Below, piece after piece: positions 42,064-51,013 of a DNA stretch of 64,000 nt; positions within the stretch are counted from its first letter, which is position 1; each line of letters opens with the position of its first letter. The stretch spans positions 32,545 to 96,544 of the forward strand of contig NZ_NEUE01000277.1 of assembly GCF_002910905.1 (NCBI RefSeq), read 5' to 3'. The translations under genes and the position numbers were made by a program. The notes under the pieces are model-generated. The model was not told the origin of the DNA, searched no databases, and saw only the letters and a program-made list of their open reading frames with translations. This stretch comes from Streptomyces sp. SM11. GTDB lineage: Bacteria; Actinomycetota; Actinomycetes; Streptomycetales; Streptomycetaceae.

Positions 42064-42945
42064 ATGAGCGAGCGGAACGGATTCCTCCTGTGCGCCGACC
42101 CGTTGCGGACCTCCCGGACCGATCCGCAGTTCGCCGGCGAGGTGGCGGCAGCGCGTGCGGCCGGCGGGCGGATCGCGCTGCTCGACCATGACGCGCTGCT
42201 CGCGGGTGACGCGGCCGGGGCGGTGGCCCGGGTCGCACGGGACTCCGGACCGTACTGGTACCGCGGCTGGATGATCCCCTCCGGCCGGTACGCGGAGCTG
42301 GAGGCGGCGCTCGGCGCCCGGGGCTGCACCCTGCTCAGCGGTGCCACCGGCTACCGGCGGGCGCATGAACTTCCCGGCTGGTACGAAGAGTTCGGCGGGC
42401 TCACCCCGCGCTCCGTCTGGTGTGCCCTGGCTCCGGGGGTTCCGCCGCCCAGCGCCGACGAGCTCGCAGGGCTCGCGGCACCCCTGGGGCCGGGGCCCGG
42501 CATAGTGAAGGATTTCGTGAAGTCCCGCAAGCACGAGTGGCACGAGGCCTGTTACGTCCCGGAGCTCGCGGACCGGAAGCAACTGGCGCCCGTGGTAGGC
42601 CGGTTCATGGAGCTGCAGGGCCCGTTCCTCGCGGGTGGCCTGGTGCTGCGGGCCTTTGAGCCGTTCGTCGCGGGTGGCGAGGCGCGGGTATGGTGGGTGG
42701 ACGGGGACGCGGTGCTCGTCACCGCCCACCCGGACACTCCCGGCCAGGTGCCCGTACCCGAACTCCCCTCCCTGCGGGCGGCGGTGGGCCGTCTCGGGCT
42801 GCGCTGGGTCACCACCGACCTGGCGTTGCGCGAGGACGGGGTGTGGCGGGTGGTGGAGGTCGGCGACGGCCAGGTCAGCGGGCTGCCCGCCGGGGCGGAG
42901 GCCCGGGATCTGTTCGCCGCGCTGGCCGCCGCCGGGGAACGCTGA
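42064..42945 (+). CDS. ATP-grasp domain protein (DUF4343-like)
   Basis: 293 residues. The second half resembles an ATP-grasp domain: IVKDFVKSRKHEWHEACYVPE contains the conserved Lys, FVAGGEARVWWVDGDAVLVTAHP and DLALREDGVWRVVEVGDGQVS the metal-binding acidic residues. The first half (YWYRGWMIPSGRYAELE) is the usual pre-ATP-grasp region. ATP-grasp enzymes form amide or ester bonds; the substrate here is unknown. Encoded 66 bases after the DUF885 gene in the same direction. Confidence 0.78.
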   Translation: MSERNGFLLCADPLRTSRTDPQFAGEVAAARAAGGRIALLDHDALLAGDAAGAVARVARDSGPYWYRGWMIPSGRYAELEAALGARGCTLLSGATGYRRAHELPGWYEEFGGLTPRSVWCALAPGVPPPSADELAGLAAPLGPGPGIVKDFVKSRKHEWHEACYVPELADRKQLAPVVGRFMELQGPFLAGGLVLRAFEPFVAGGEARVWWVDGDAVLVTAHPDTPGQVPVPELPSLRAAVGRLGLRWVTTDLALREDGVWRVVEVGDGQVSGLPAGAEARDLFAALAAAGER

Positions 42946-42963
42946 CCCCTCCGGCCCGCGGCC

Positions 42964-43458
42964 TCAGCAGCCGCAGTCGGCGGCGTCGACCGGTGCGGTG
43001 AGCGGGTCGGCTCCGCGCCGGTCGGGGCCCTCCGAGGTCTCGAAGGCGAATCCCTCGCGTGCCCAGTACTCGAATCCGCCGAGCATCTCCTTGACCCGGT
43101 AGCCCAGTTGAGCGAGGGCCAGGGCCGCACGGGTCGCGCCGTTGCAGCCCGGCCCCCAGCAGTACGTGACCACGGGGACGGCAGGGTCCAGCAGCGCCGC
43201 CGCCTGCTCGAGTATCAGCGCGGTGGGCAGGTGCACCGCCCCGGGGACATGTCCCTGGTCCCAGGAGGCGGTGGAGCGGCTGTCCAGGACGACGAACCCG
43301 GGGTCGCCGTCGGCGGCGAGCGCAGCGGCGACGTCGGAGACGTCCGCGTGGAAGGCGAGCGAAGCGCCGAAGTAGGCCGCCGCGGCAGCGGGAGAGGCGG
43401 GCGCGACGCGCAGGACGGGGTGGTCGGCCGTGGCCGTGAGATGCGAGGTCATGACCAT
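42964..43458 (-). CDS. rhodanese-like domain protein
   Basis: 164 residues. One rhodanese domain with FVVLDSRSTASWDQGHVPGAVHLPT and the active-site loop YCWGPGCNGA (catalytic Cys). The C-terminus ends DAADCGC with two further Cys. Sulfur transfer or a sulfur-relay role is expected. The start is uncertain (ATG 43458 or 43452; neither has a strong ribosome binding site). Divergent from an Lrp gene across a GGGAATTCCC palindrome. Confidence 0.85.
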   Translation of the reverse strand: MVMTSHLTATADHPVLRVAPASPAAAAAYFGASLAFHADVSDVAAALAADGDPGFVVLDSRSTASWDQGHVPGAVHLPTALILEQAAALLDPAVPVVTYCWGPGCNGATRAALALAQLGYRVKEMLGGFEYWAREGFAFETSEGPDRRGADPLTAPVDAADCGC

Positions 43459-43520
43459 GAATCTACGGCTGCGGAACGGAACCGGGAAGCTGAGTTCCCC
43501 CGCGCTCCCCTTGATTCGCC

Positions 43521-43530
43521 GGGAATTCCC
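43521..43530. promoter_or_regulatory. GGGAATTCCC palindrome between rhodanese and Lrp genes
   Basis: A perfect 10-base palindrome 7 bases before the Lrp start, in a 79-base divergent promoter region. Plausible autoregulatory site; possibly only chance. Confidence 0.4.
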
Positions 43531-43537
43531 CTGTTGC

Positions 43538-43993
43538 ATGGGTGAGGTGACCGACTATTCCCCGGACGCCACCGACTGGCGCATCCTCGACGTCCTCCAG
43601 CGCGACGGCCGCGCCACCTTCGCCGAGCTCGCGCGCGCCGTCGCCATGTCGCCGAGCGCCGTGACGGAGCGGGTGCGACGGCTGGAGGAGCTGGGGGTGA
43701 TCAGTGGGTACACGGCGGTGGTGGACGCCGAGCGGCTCGGGCTGCCCCTCCTCGCCCTGGTGCGCCTGCGCTACCCGAACGGGAACTACAAGCCCTTCCA
43801 CGATCTTCTGGAGACGACGCCGGAGATCGTCGAGGCCCACCACGTCACCGGCGACGACTGCTTCGTCCTCAAGGTCACGGCCCGTTCCATGAAGCATCTG
43901 GAGGAGACCACCGGCCGGATCGGCGCACTGGGCTCCGTCACCACCAGCATCGTGTACTCCTCACCGCTCCCCCGCCGCGCGATCGGCCGCTGA
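43538..43993 (+). CDS. Lrp/AsnC family regulator (second)
   Basis: 151 residues. Helix-turn-helix DATDWRILDVLQRDGRATFA / VAMSPSAVTERVRRLEELGVI and a RAM domain (ALVRLRYPNGNYKPFHDLLE, VTGDDCFVLKVTA). It is divergent from the rhodanese gene; similar Lrp-rhodanese pairs suggest control by a sulfur amino acid such as cysteine (inference). The ribosome binding site is poor, and the mRNA may have a short leader. Confidence 0.9.
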   Translation: MGEVTDYSPDATDWRILDVLQRDGRATFAELARAVAMSPSAVTERVRRLEELGVISGYTAVVDAERLGLPLLALVRLRYPNGNYKPFHDLLETTPEIVEAHHVTGDDCFVLKVTARSMKHLEETTGRIGALGSVTTSIVYSSPLPRRAIGR

Positions 43994-44015
43994 ACCGGCG
44001 GGGCGGCCGGGCCGG

Positions 44016-47000
44016 TCACGGGCGATGGTGGACCGATGATCCCTGACGTTCCTTGACGACTTCGAGGCTGACCGGGATCCGGCGGCGCAGGTCGGCGACA
44101 TGGCTGACGATGCCCACGCTGCGGTCCCGCTCCCGCAGGGAGTCCAGCACGTCGAGCACCTCGTCCAGGGTCTGGTCGTCCAGGCTGCCGAAGCCCTCGT
44201 CGATGAAGAGGGTGTCCAGGCGTACGCCGCCGGCCTCCTCGGTCACGACGTCGGCGAGGCCCAGCGCCAGGGCCAGTGAGGCGAAGAACGTCTCCCCACC
44301 GGACAGCGTCGCGGTGTCCCGTTCGCTGCCGGTCCAGGCGTCGACCACATGCAGACCGAGCCCGGCCCTGCGGCCGCCGGTGCGGGCGTCGGAATGGACC
44401 AGCGTGTAGCGGCCGGAGGACATCCGCCGCAGCCGTGCGGTGGCGGCGGAGGCGACCTGTTCGAGGCGGGCGGCCAGGACGTAGGCCTCCAGGCGCATCT
44501 TGCGTTCGTTGTCGGCGGAGGTGCCGGCCGCCAGACCCGCGAGCCGGGCGATCCGCTCGTACTCCCGGCGCACGGGGCCCAGCCGTCGCACTTCGTCGGC
44601 GGCCTGCCGGGAGAGCCGGGCCAGCTCCCCGCACCGCTCATCGGCGGCGGCGCGTGCGGAGGACGCCTCGCGCAGCAGCCGTTCAGCCGTGTCGAACTCG
44701 CCCTGGGCGGCGGCCGGCCGGGCAGCGGGCTGTTCGGCGGCCTCGCGGGCGTCGCGTTCGGCACGGCGGTCGGCGACCGCGGCGGCCTCGGCCTGCCAGG
44801 CGTCGACGCGGTGCTGGAGACCGCGTTGGGCGGCGGCTGCGAGGAGGGTGGCCGCGGCGGCCCCCGGGGTGTCGAAGCCGGCCCGGAACGCCGCGTCGGA
44901 GAGCCGGTCGTCGGCCTCCTTGCGCCGATGGGCCGCGTCCTGTTCGGCGCGTACGGCCTCGGCACCCTCCGCGAGCAGCGCCACCCGGCGGGTGAGGCGT
45001 TCGGCGTACGCGGCGACGGACCCGGACTCGCCCCGGACGGCGGCGAGTTCGTCCCGCAGCACGGTCTGCTCACGGTCGAGCGCCTCCCGGCGGGAGGTGC
45101 GGGCGGCGGCCCGGCGCTCGGCCTCCTGCCGGAGTTCGAGGCGGCCGAGGTGTTCGCGCTCGGCGGCGTCGAGGGCCTCACGGGCGGCGTGCGTCCCGGC
45201 GGCGAGGCGGTGCGCCTCGGCGTGCTCGGCGGTCAACCGCTCGACGGTGTCGAGGAGTTCACCGACGGACGGGCCGGGGTCCGGCTTCGCCTCGGTGTCG
45301 GCCACGAGACCGTTGGTCTCCACGGCCCCGGCCCTCGAAGGATCAGCGACGGCCGCCGGGGGACTGGCGTCGCGGGCCTCCGCGTGGGCGGCGGCGTGGC
45401 GTTCGCGGACGAGTCCGAGTGCCTGCTCCGCGCGGGTGCGGATCTCCTCGGCGCGGCGGTGGGCGGTGAGGGCGGCCTCCTCGGTGGCCCGGTCGACGTG
45501 GCCGTCGCCCTCGGTGGCGGGGGCCGGGTGCTCGGCGGAGCCGCAGACGGTGCAGGGCACGCCGTCGACGAGTCCGGCGGCCAGCTCCGCCGCGATGTCG
45601 CGCAGCCGCCGCTCCCGCAGCCCGAGCCAGGTCTCATGGGCGCCGAGGGCGCGTTCGCGGGCCTCGGCGAGCGTCTCCCGGGCGGTTTCGGCCTCGGTGG
45701 CCAGCGCCTCGCGGCGGCGGGCGGCCTCCAGCCTGCGGCGGGCCGGGGCGAGGAGTCCGGCGAGCTGTTCGGCGCGGGTCGCGGCCTCCTGCGCCGTCGC
45801 GATGCGTTCCCGGAGTCCGGCGTGGACGGTGTCCCAGCCCGCCAGCCAGGCGTCCGCGTCCCGGACGGTCGCGTCGTCGGCGCGGGACTCGCGCTCCAGC
45901 CGGTCCCGTTCCCCGTCGATCTCCGCGCTGCGCGTCTCGGCCCGGCGGGCCGACTCCAGGCCGCCCAGCTCCTGCCGGAACCGGCGCTCCAGCTCGGCGA
46001 GTTGGCCGGGTCCCGCGTCGGCGAGGTCGGGCGGCAGTTGCGCCCTGGCCCGGTCGAGGGCGTCGGCCGCCCGGCGGTGGGCGCGCTCCGCCTCCTCGCG
46101 CAAATCCAGTGCGGGGGCGACCCGGTCCGCCCTACGGGCGCGTTCCAACTGGTCCTGGCAGCGGTCGTGTTCGGGGCGCCGCTCCGCCAGCGCGGCAGAA
46201 CGCCGCCGGGTCTCCTCGTACCGCTGCTGGAGGCGGGCCCGTTCACGTTCGGCGTCCAGGGCGTGGCGCGCCGTGCGCTGTCGGCCCTCCGACTCGGTGA
46301 CGACGCAGTGGGCGATGTCGAGCCGTTCGCGGGCCGTGGACCGGGCGGTCGCGGCCCACTCCAGAACGGCTTCGGCGAGGCCCGGTTCGCCGGGCCGGGC
46401 GGCGACCGGTGTGGCCTCGGCCCCGGCGGGCCCGGCCGCCTGGGCAATGCGCTGGGCGAGGGCGAGGATCCGTTCGTCGGCGGCGGTGACCTTGGCCTCG
46501 GCGCCCCGGCGCAGTTCGGCGAGGCGTTCCTCGACGGCGGCGAAGCGGCGGGTGTCGAAGAGCCGGCCGAGGAGCTTGCCACGGGCTTCGGCGTCCGAGC
46601 GCAGGAAGCGGGCGAAGTCGCCCTGCGGCAACAGAACCACCTGGCAGAACTGGTCCCGGCTCATCCCGATGAGCTGGGTGAGCTCCTCGCCGATCTCCTG
46701 GTGCGACGTGCTGAGGGCCTGCCAGCCGCGCTCGGGGTCGTAACCGCGCAGCCGGCTCTGGGCCTTCTCCATCGTGAAGCCGTCACCGCGCTTCTTCGGA
46801 CGGGGCTGGGCGGGGCTGCGGGTGACTTCGAGGCGCCGGCCGCCGACGGTCAGCTCCAGCTGGACCTCGGTGGGCAGGTCCGCCGGGGCGTGGTCGCTGC
46901 GCAGGGAGGCCCCGGGGCTCTGCCGGGCACCGGGGACGGCTCCGTAGAGAGCGAAGCAGACGGCGTCCAGGACGGAGGTCTTGCCCGCGCCGGTGGGTCC

Positions 47001-47102
47001 GTGGAGCAGGAAGAGCCCGGCGGAGGAGAGGGCGTCGAAGTCGACTTCCTGGGTGGCGCCGAACGGGCCGAAGGCGGTGATGCCGAGGCGGTGCAGTCTC
47101 AC
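44016..47102 (-). CDS. sbcC: exonuclease SbcC, SMC-like ATPase
   Basis: 1028 residues. N-terminal Walker A LLHGPTGAGKTSVLDAVCFAL, long coiled coils flanking the zinc hook VPCTVCGSAEHPA (CxxC near residue 520), then the C-terminal ABC signature LSGGETFFASLALALGL and Walker B LDTLFIDEGFGSLD. With SbcD it cleaves hairpins and blocked DNA ends. Its start overlaps the sbcD stop by 4 bases. Confidence 0.95.
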   Translation of the reverse strand: MRLHRLGITAFGPFGATQEVDFDALSSAGLFLLHGPTGAGKTSVLDAVCFALYGAVPGARQSPGASLRSDHAPADLPTEVQLELTVGGRRLEVTRSPAQPRPKKRGDGFTMEKAQSRLRGYDPERGWQALSTSHQEIGEELTQLIGMSRDQFCQVVLLPQGDFARFLRSDAEARGKLLGRLFDTRRFAAVEERLAELRRGAEAKVTAADERILALAQRIAQAAGPAGAEATPVAARPGEPGLAEAVLEWAATARSTARERLDIAHCVVTESEGRQRTARHALDAERERARLQQRYEETRRRSAALAERRPEHDRCQDQLERARRADRVAPALDLREEAERAHRRAADALDRARAQLPPDLADAGPGQLAELERRFRQELGGLESARRAETRSAEIDGERDRLERESRADDATVRDADAWLAGWDTVHAGLRERIATAQEAATRAEQLAGLLAPARRRLEAARRREALATEAETARETLAEARERALGAHETWLGLRERRLRDIAAELAAGLVDGVPCTVCGSAEHPAPATEGDGHVDRATEEAALTAHRRAEEIRTRAEQALGLVRERHAAAHAEARDASPPAAVADPSRAGAVETNGLVADTEAKPDPGPSVGELLDTVERLTAEHAEAHRLAAGTHAAREALDAAEREHLGRLELRQEAERRAAARTSRREALDREQTVLRDELAAVRGESGSVAAYAERLTRRVALLAEGAEAVRAEQDAAHRRKEADDRLSDAAFRAGFDTPGAAAATLLAAAAQRGLQHRVDAWQAEAAAVADRRAERDAREAAEQPAARPAAAQGEFDTAERLLREASSARAAADERCGELARLSRQAADEVRRLGPVRREYERIARLAGLAAGTSADNERKMRLEAYVLAARLEQVASAATARLRRMSSGRYTLVHSDARTGGRRAGLGLHVVDAWTGSERDTATLSGGETFFASLALALGLADVVTEEAGGVRLDTLFIDEGFGSLDDQTLDEVLDVLDSLRERDRSVGIVSHVADLRRRIPVSLEVVKERQGSSVHHRP

Positions 47103-48268
47103 CGGGACACCTCGCGCACGGTGTCGTCCACCCGTACGTCGTCGAACGCGGCGCGCAGCACAGTGCGTTCGAGGTCGCTGGGGCCGCTGCCGCCACGGAC
47201 GTGGGCGACGAAGTCCTCGGCGATCTGGTGGTCGTCGCGCCCCTTGAGGCGCTGGGCGTAGGACGCCCCCGGGTCGTCAGGGGGCCGCTCGGGGTCGAAG
47301 ACGAGGCTGAGGGTGTGCGGGAAGCGCCGGGCGAGGCGGGCCATGGGTTCGGCGGGGCGCACCAGGTCGGTGAGGGTGGCCTCGACCCAGGCGTGCTCGT
47401 GGCGGTCCAGGGCGGGGTCCTCCAGGAGGGTCTCGAGGCGGCCGCGCAGCCGGGCGAGGGGCCGTTCGACGGGGCAGTCGACACGTTCCTCGGATGCGAT
47501 GTCCCCGCTGCCGTCGAGGTCGATCAGCCACATGGTCTTGCGGTGGTCGGCCTCGGAGAAGGAGTAGGCGAGCGGCGATCCGGAGTAGCGGACGCGGCCC
47601 GTGACCCGCTGGGAGCCGTGGAGATGGCCGAGGGCCACGTAGTCGACGCCGTCGAACACCCCGGCGGGGACGGCGGCGACCCCGCCGACGGTGATGTCGC
47701 GTTCGCTGTCGCTGGGCTCCCCGCCCGCCACGAAGGCGTGCGCGAGGACGACGGAGCGGGTGCCCCCGGCGCGGGTGGCGAGGTCGGCGCGGACCCGGCC
47801 CATGGCTGCGGTGAGCACCGCCTCGTGTCCGGACCCGGCGGCCCGGAGGGTGTCCTTGACCAGGGCCGGCTCCAGGTAGGGCAGCCCGTAGAACGCCACG
47901 TCGCCGTGGGCGTCGGCGAGCACGACGGGGGTGGCGCAGCCCTCGGGGTCGGTACGCAGATGGATCCCGGCACGGTCGAGGAGCCCGGCACCGACGCCGA
48001 GCCGACGGGCCGAGTCGTGGTTGCCGGAGATCATGACGGTGGGGACGCCGGCGTCGGCGAGCCGGTGCAGCGCGCGGTCGAACAGCTCCACCGCGGTGAG
48101 CGGCGGGACGGCCCGGTCGTAGACGTCGCCCGCGACGAGGAGCACGTCCACCTCGCGGTCCCGGACGGTCGCCACGAGATGGTCGAGGTAGGCGGCCTGG
48201 GCGTCGAGGAGGGAGACGCGGTGGAAGGACCGGCCCAGGTGCCAGTCCGAAGTGTGCAGGATCCTCAC
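47099..48268 (-). CDS. sbcD: exonuclease SbcD, Mre11-like nuclease
   Basis: 389 residues from a GTG start. Calcineurin-type phosphoesterase motifs: ILHTSDWHLGRSF, LLVAGDVYDRAVP, MISGNHDSARRLG, and LAHAFVAGG with GHLHGSQRV near 215. These bind two Mn ions for nuclease activity. Upstream in-frame codons give no family sequence, so 48268 is the likely start. Forms the SbcCD complex with the overlapping gene. Confidence 0.95.
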   Translation of the reverse strand: MRILHTSDWHLGRSFHRVSLLDAQAAYLDHLVATVRDREVDVLLVAGDVYDRAVPPLTAVELFDRALHRLADAGVPTVMISGNHDSARRLGVGAGLLDRAGIHLRTDPEGCATPVVLADAHGDVAFYGLPYLEPALVKDTLRAAGSGHEAVLTAAMGRVRADLATRAGGTRSVVLAHAFVAGGEPSDSERDITVGGVAAVPAGVFDGVDYVALGHLHGSQRVTGRVRYSGSPLAYSFSEADHRKTMWLIDLDGSGDIASEERVDCPVERPLARLRGRLETLLEDPALDRHEHAWVEATLTDLVRPAEPMARLARRFPHTLSLVFDPERPPDDPGASYAQRLKGRDDHQIAEDFVAHVRGGSGPSDLERTVLRAAFDDVRVDDTVREVSR

Positions 48269-48445
48269 GCCATCACTCCGCCGGTTTCGGCCTGCATCGT
48301 CGTCGTCCTCCACCCCGTGGGCCGCGCACCGGCGGCCCGTGATCCCGCTCGGCACCGACCACGCTAACGCCGCCGGGCCGCCGAACCCGCATCGATCATG
48401 ATCTCGGGGTCCGTGGGACCTCCCTCACGCCACCCCGGTGTCCGG

Positions 48446-49072
48446 TCACAGGTCGCCGTACGCCTCGCCGCCCAGCTCCAGCGTCGCGGTCCCGGCGGTC
48501 GCGTCGGCCAGCCAGGCGGTGAACGCCTCGACGTCGGCGTCCGGCAGGCCGATGTCGATGGTGACGGCCTCGGCGTACCGCACCTCGCGGACGTCCCGGC
48601 CGGTGGCCCGCAGGTCGTTCTCCAGCTTCCCGGCCCGCTGGTGGTCGACGTGGACCGTGGCGAGCCGGAAGCGCTGCCGGGTGAGGGTGCCGAGCGCGTC
48701 GAGGGCTTCGCCGACCACTCCCCCGTACGCCCGGATCAGTCCGCCCGCCCCGAGCTTGACCCCGCCGAAGTAGCGGGTGACGACCGCCACGGTGTACCGC
48801 ACCTCCCGCCGCATGAGCATCTGGAGCATCGGGGCACCCGCGGTGCCGCCGGGTTCGCCGTCGTCGCTCGCCTTCTGCACCGAGGCGTCGGCGCCGATCA
48901 CGTACGCGAAACAGTTGTGGGAGGCGGTCGGGTGCTCCTTGCGGACGCGGGCGACGAAGCCCTGCGCCTCCTGTTCGGTGGCGGCGGGGGCGAGGGAGCA
49001 CAGGAAGCGGGATCGGTTGATCTCGCTCTCGTGCACACCCGCGCGGGCGACGGTCCGGTACTGCTCCTGCAT
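48446..49072 (-). CDS. YigZ/IMPACT family protein
   Basis: 208 residues. The UPF0029 N-terminal domain has the signature SDDGEPGGTAGAPMLQML and VTRYFGGVKLGAGGLIRAYG; the C-terminal DUF1949 domain follows. Bacterial members are linked to ribosome or translation quality control by homology to IMPACT, without firm biochemistry. Length is typical. It stands alone between sbcD and the CoA-binding protein gene, in the sbcD direction. Confidence 0.92.
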   Translation of the reverse strand: MQEQYRTVARAGVHESEINRSRFLCSLAPAATEQEAQGFVARVRKEHPTASHNCFAYVIGADASVQKASDDGEPGGTAGAPMLQMLMRREVRYTVAVVTRYFGGVKLGAGGLIRAYGGVVGEALDALGTLTRQRFRLATVHVDHQRAGKLENDLRATGRDVREVRYAEAVTIDIGLPDADVEAFTAWLADATAGTATLELGGEAYGDL

Positions 49073-49147
49073 CCGTCCACCCTATGCGCCGCCACGAGGA
49101 CGGGTCCCGGCGGGAATGGGCGGGCGGGTCCCGGCGGTTGTCCCGGC

Positions 49148-49609
49148 ATGAACACGGACGGCACGTACACGGGCGACACACCCACGGGCGACGCGTACGC
49201 GGACGCCGCGACGGTCGGGCGGATCCTGCGGGACACGGGCGACACCTGGGCGGTGGTGGGCCTGTCCGCCAACCGTTCCCGGGTGGCCTTCGGTGTGGCG
49301 GAGGTCCTCCAGCGGTTCGGCAAGCGGGTGGTGCCGGTGCACCCGAAGGCCGAGACGGTGCACGGGGAGCAGGGGTACGCCTCGCTCGCGGACATCCCCT
49401 TCCCGGTCGACGTGGTGGACGTGTTCGTCAACAGCGAGCTGGCGGGCGGGGTCGCGGACGAGGCGGTGGCGGTGGGCGCGAAGGCGGTGTGGTTCCAGCT
49501 CGGAGTCGTGGACCCGGACGCCTGCGAGCGGACGCGCGCGGCGGGGCTGGACATGGTCATGGACCGGTGCCCCGCAATCGAGATCCCGAGGCTGCCGCCT
49601 GTGGGCTGA
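49148..49609 (+). CDS. CoA-binding (Rossmann) protein
   Basis: 153 residues. CoA-binding domain with WAVVGLSANRSRVAFGVAEVLQ at the nucleotide loop, VVPVHPKAETVHGEQGYAS, and the conserved GAKAVWFQLGVVD and MDRCPAIEIPRL end (YccU-like family). Probably binds CoA or an acyl-CoA; function not known. The first 25 residues (TDGTYTGDTPTGDAYADA) are a repetitive extension. Confidence 0.87.
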   Translation: MNTDGTYTGDTPTGDAYADAATVGRILRDTGDTWAVVGLSANRSRVAFGVAEVLQRFGKRVVPVHPKAETVHGEQGYASLADIPFPVDVVDVFVNSELAGGVADEAVAVGAKAVWFQLGVVDPDACERTRAAGLDMVMDRCPAIEIPRLPPVG

Positions 49610-49654
49610 GGCCGCGGGTGTGGAACCCCACCCCGGTTGGGAAGGATCCCCGCC

Positions 49655-50515
49655 GTGAACGATCCTCTCGACGACGCGGGAACGGCCGGGACATCGGCGC
49701 CGAGGGCCGTGCGGGCCGACAGCGAGGGGGTGGCCACCGTGCTGTCCGCGCTGGGCGTGCGGCCCGGCGCTGTGCTGCTGGTGCATGCCTCCCTGCGTTC
49801 GATGGGGCCCGCCGTCGGTGGGCCCCATGCCGTGCTGGCGGCCCTGCGCCGGGCGGTGGGCCGGGACGGGACCGTCATGGTCCCCTCGTTCACGCCGGAG
49901 AACTCGGACACCTCTCCGCACTACCGCGCCCGTGTGCGGGGCCTGGACGCGGGGGCGCGCGAGGCTGTCCGCGCGTCGATGGAACCGTTCGACCCGGCGC
50001 GCACCCCCGCACCGTCGATGGGTGCTCTGGCCGAGACCGTACGGGCGGCGGTGGGGGCCGTGCGCAGCGGCCACCCGCAGACCTCCTTCGCCGCGATCGG
50101 CCCCCAGGCCGGAAAGCTGCTCGCCGGGCACCGGCCGGACTGTCACCTCGGCGAGGACTCCCCGCTCGCCCGGCTGTACGAGTCCGATGCCAGGATCCTC
50201 CTGCTCGGCACCGGCTACGACACCTGCACCGCCTTCCACCTGGGCGAGTACCGCAGATCCGGCCCGCCGCTCCGCCTCTACCGCTGTGTGGTGGCGGAGC
50301 GGGGCGTGCGGCAGTGGTGGGAGTACGAGGATGTCGCACTGGACGACAGCGACTTCGCGGCTCTGGGCGTCGCGTTCGAGGAGACCGCCGCCCCAGGTGA
50401 CGTACGTACGGCCCTGCTCGGATCCGCACCGTGCAGGCTCATCCGGCTGCGGGCGGCCGTCGACTTCGCCACCGGCTGGCTCACGGACCACCGGCGACCG
50501 GGCGACTGCGACTGA
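49655..50515 (+). CDS. aminoglycoside 3-N-acetyltransferase-like protein
   Basis: 286 residues, GTG start with GGAAGG upstream. The AAC(3)/YokD family pattern is clear: VLLVHASLRSMGPAVGG, GTVMVPSFTPENSD, SFAAIGPQAGKLLAGH, LLGTGYDTCTAFHLGEY. AAC(3) enzymes acetylate the 3-amino group of 2-deoxystreptamine drugs from acetyl-CoA; chromosomal Streptomyces members may be silent or act on other amines. No antibiotic biosynthesis genes are in the window. It begins 45 bases after the CoA-binding protein gene. Confidence 0.87.
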   Translation: MNDPLDDAGTAGTSAPRAVRADSEGVATVLSALGVRPGAVLLVHASLRSMGPAVGGPHAVLAALRRAVGRDGTVMVPSFTPENSDTSPHYRARVRGLDAGAREAVRASMEPFDPARTPAPSMGALAETVRAAVGAVRSGHPQTSFAAIGPQAGKLLAGHRPDCHLGEDSPLARLYESDARILLLGTGYDTCTAFHLGEYRRSGPPLRLYRCVVAERGVRQWWEYEDVALDDSDFAALGVAFEETAAPGDVRTALLGSAPCRLIRLRAAVDFATGWLTDHRRPGDCD

Positions 50516-51013
50516 GAGAGGGAGCGGCGCCCGAACACGCACTCTGTCGTGCGCACTTCATAGTCCCTGGAGTGATGCTGTGCGAGCAGCGGCGGGGGGG
50601 CGGCGTGAACACATCGCAGCGAGTGGTGCGGAGAATCGTGTCCTCTCCGGCCTGCTGACCCGGCTCGTCCATGTGTCGCTGGTGCTGCTCGCCTACAGCG
50701 TGTGGCGCGAGAACGCTCCCGACACGCTCACGGAGTCCTGGCCCTGGAAGCTCCGGCGGCTGGATGTCCAGAGCGCCACCACGGCGGCGGTCGGCTCCCG
50801 GCGACCGGCTCGCCTGGGCCCGCCCAGGGGATGATGCTGATCGGCTGGTTCACCGAGGCGGCGATGGCGGAGGTCCGTGACGTCCATGTGCGGCTACGAG
50901 TCACGGACCGGGTCGGCGACACCCATGAGCGCGTCATCGACGTGCTGAAGGGCACCGACCGGCTACCACGACGCGCCGACCCTCCGCTGTTCTGACGGAC
51001 GTGCCGGCAGACG
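50516..51013. other. 498-base region, no confident gene
   Basis: Contains overlapping short frames. One from 50831 gives a 54-residue peptide (starting MMLIGWFTEAAMAEVRDVH) with AGGGG too close to its start. The plus frame before it shows a hydrophobic stretch (LLTRLVHVSLVLLAYSVW). These might be pieces of one small decayed gene, but I cannot support that. Confidence 0.4.

Noticed and set aside
44349..47261. 970-codon plus-strand frame opposite sbcC
   Set aside because: Gly/Arg/Ala-rich shadow frame of sbcC, with no domain and no ribosome binding site.
50831..50995. 54-codon ORF after the AAC(3)-like gene
   Set aside because: The only purine-rich element is too close to the start and I do not recognise the protein. 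It might be a remnant but cannot be supported.
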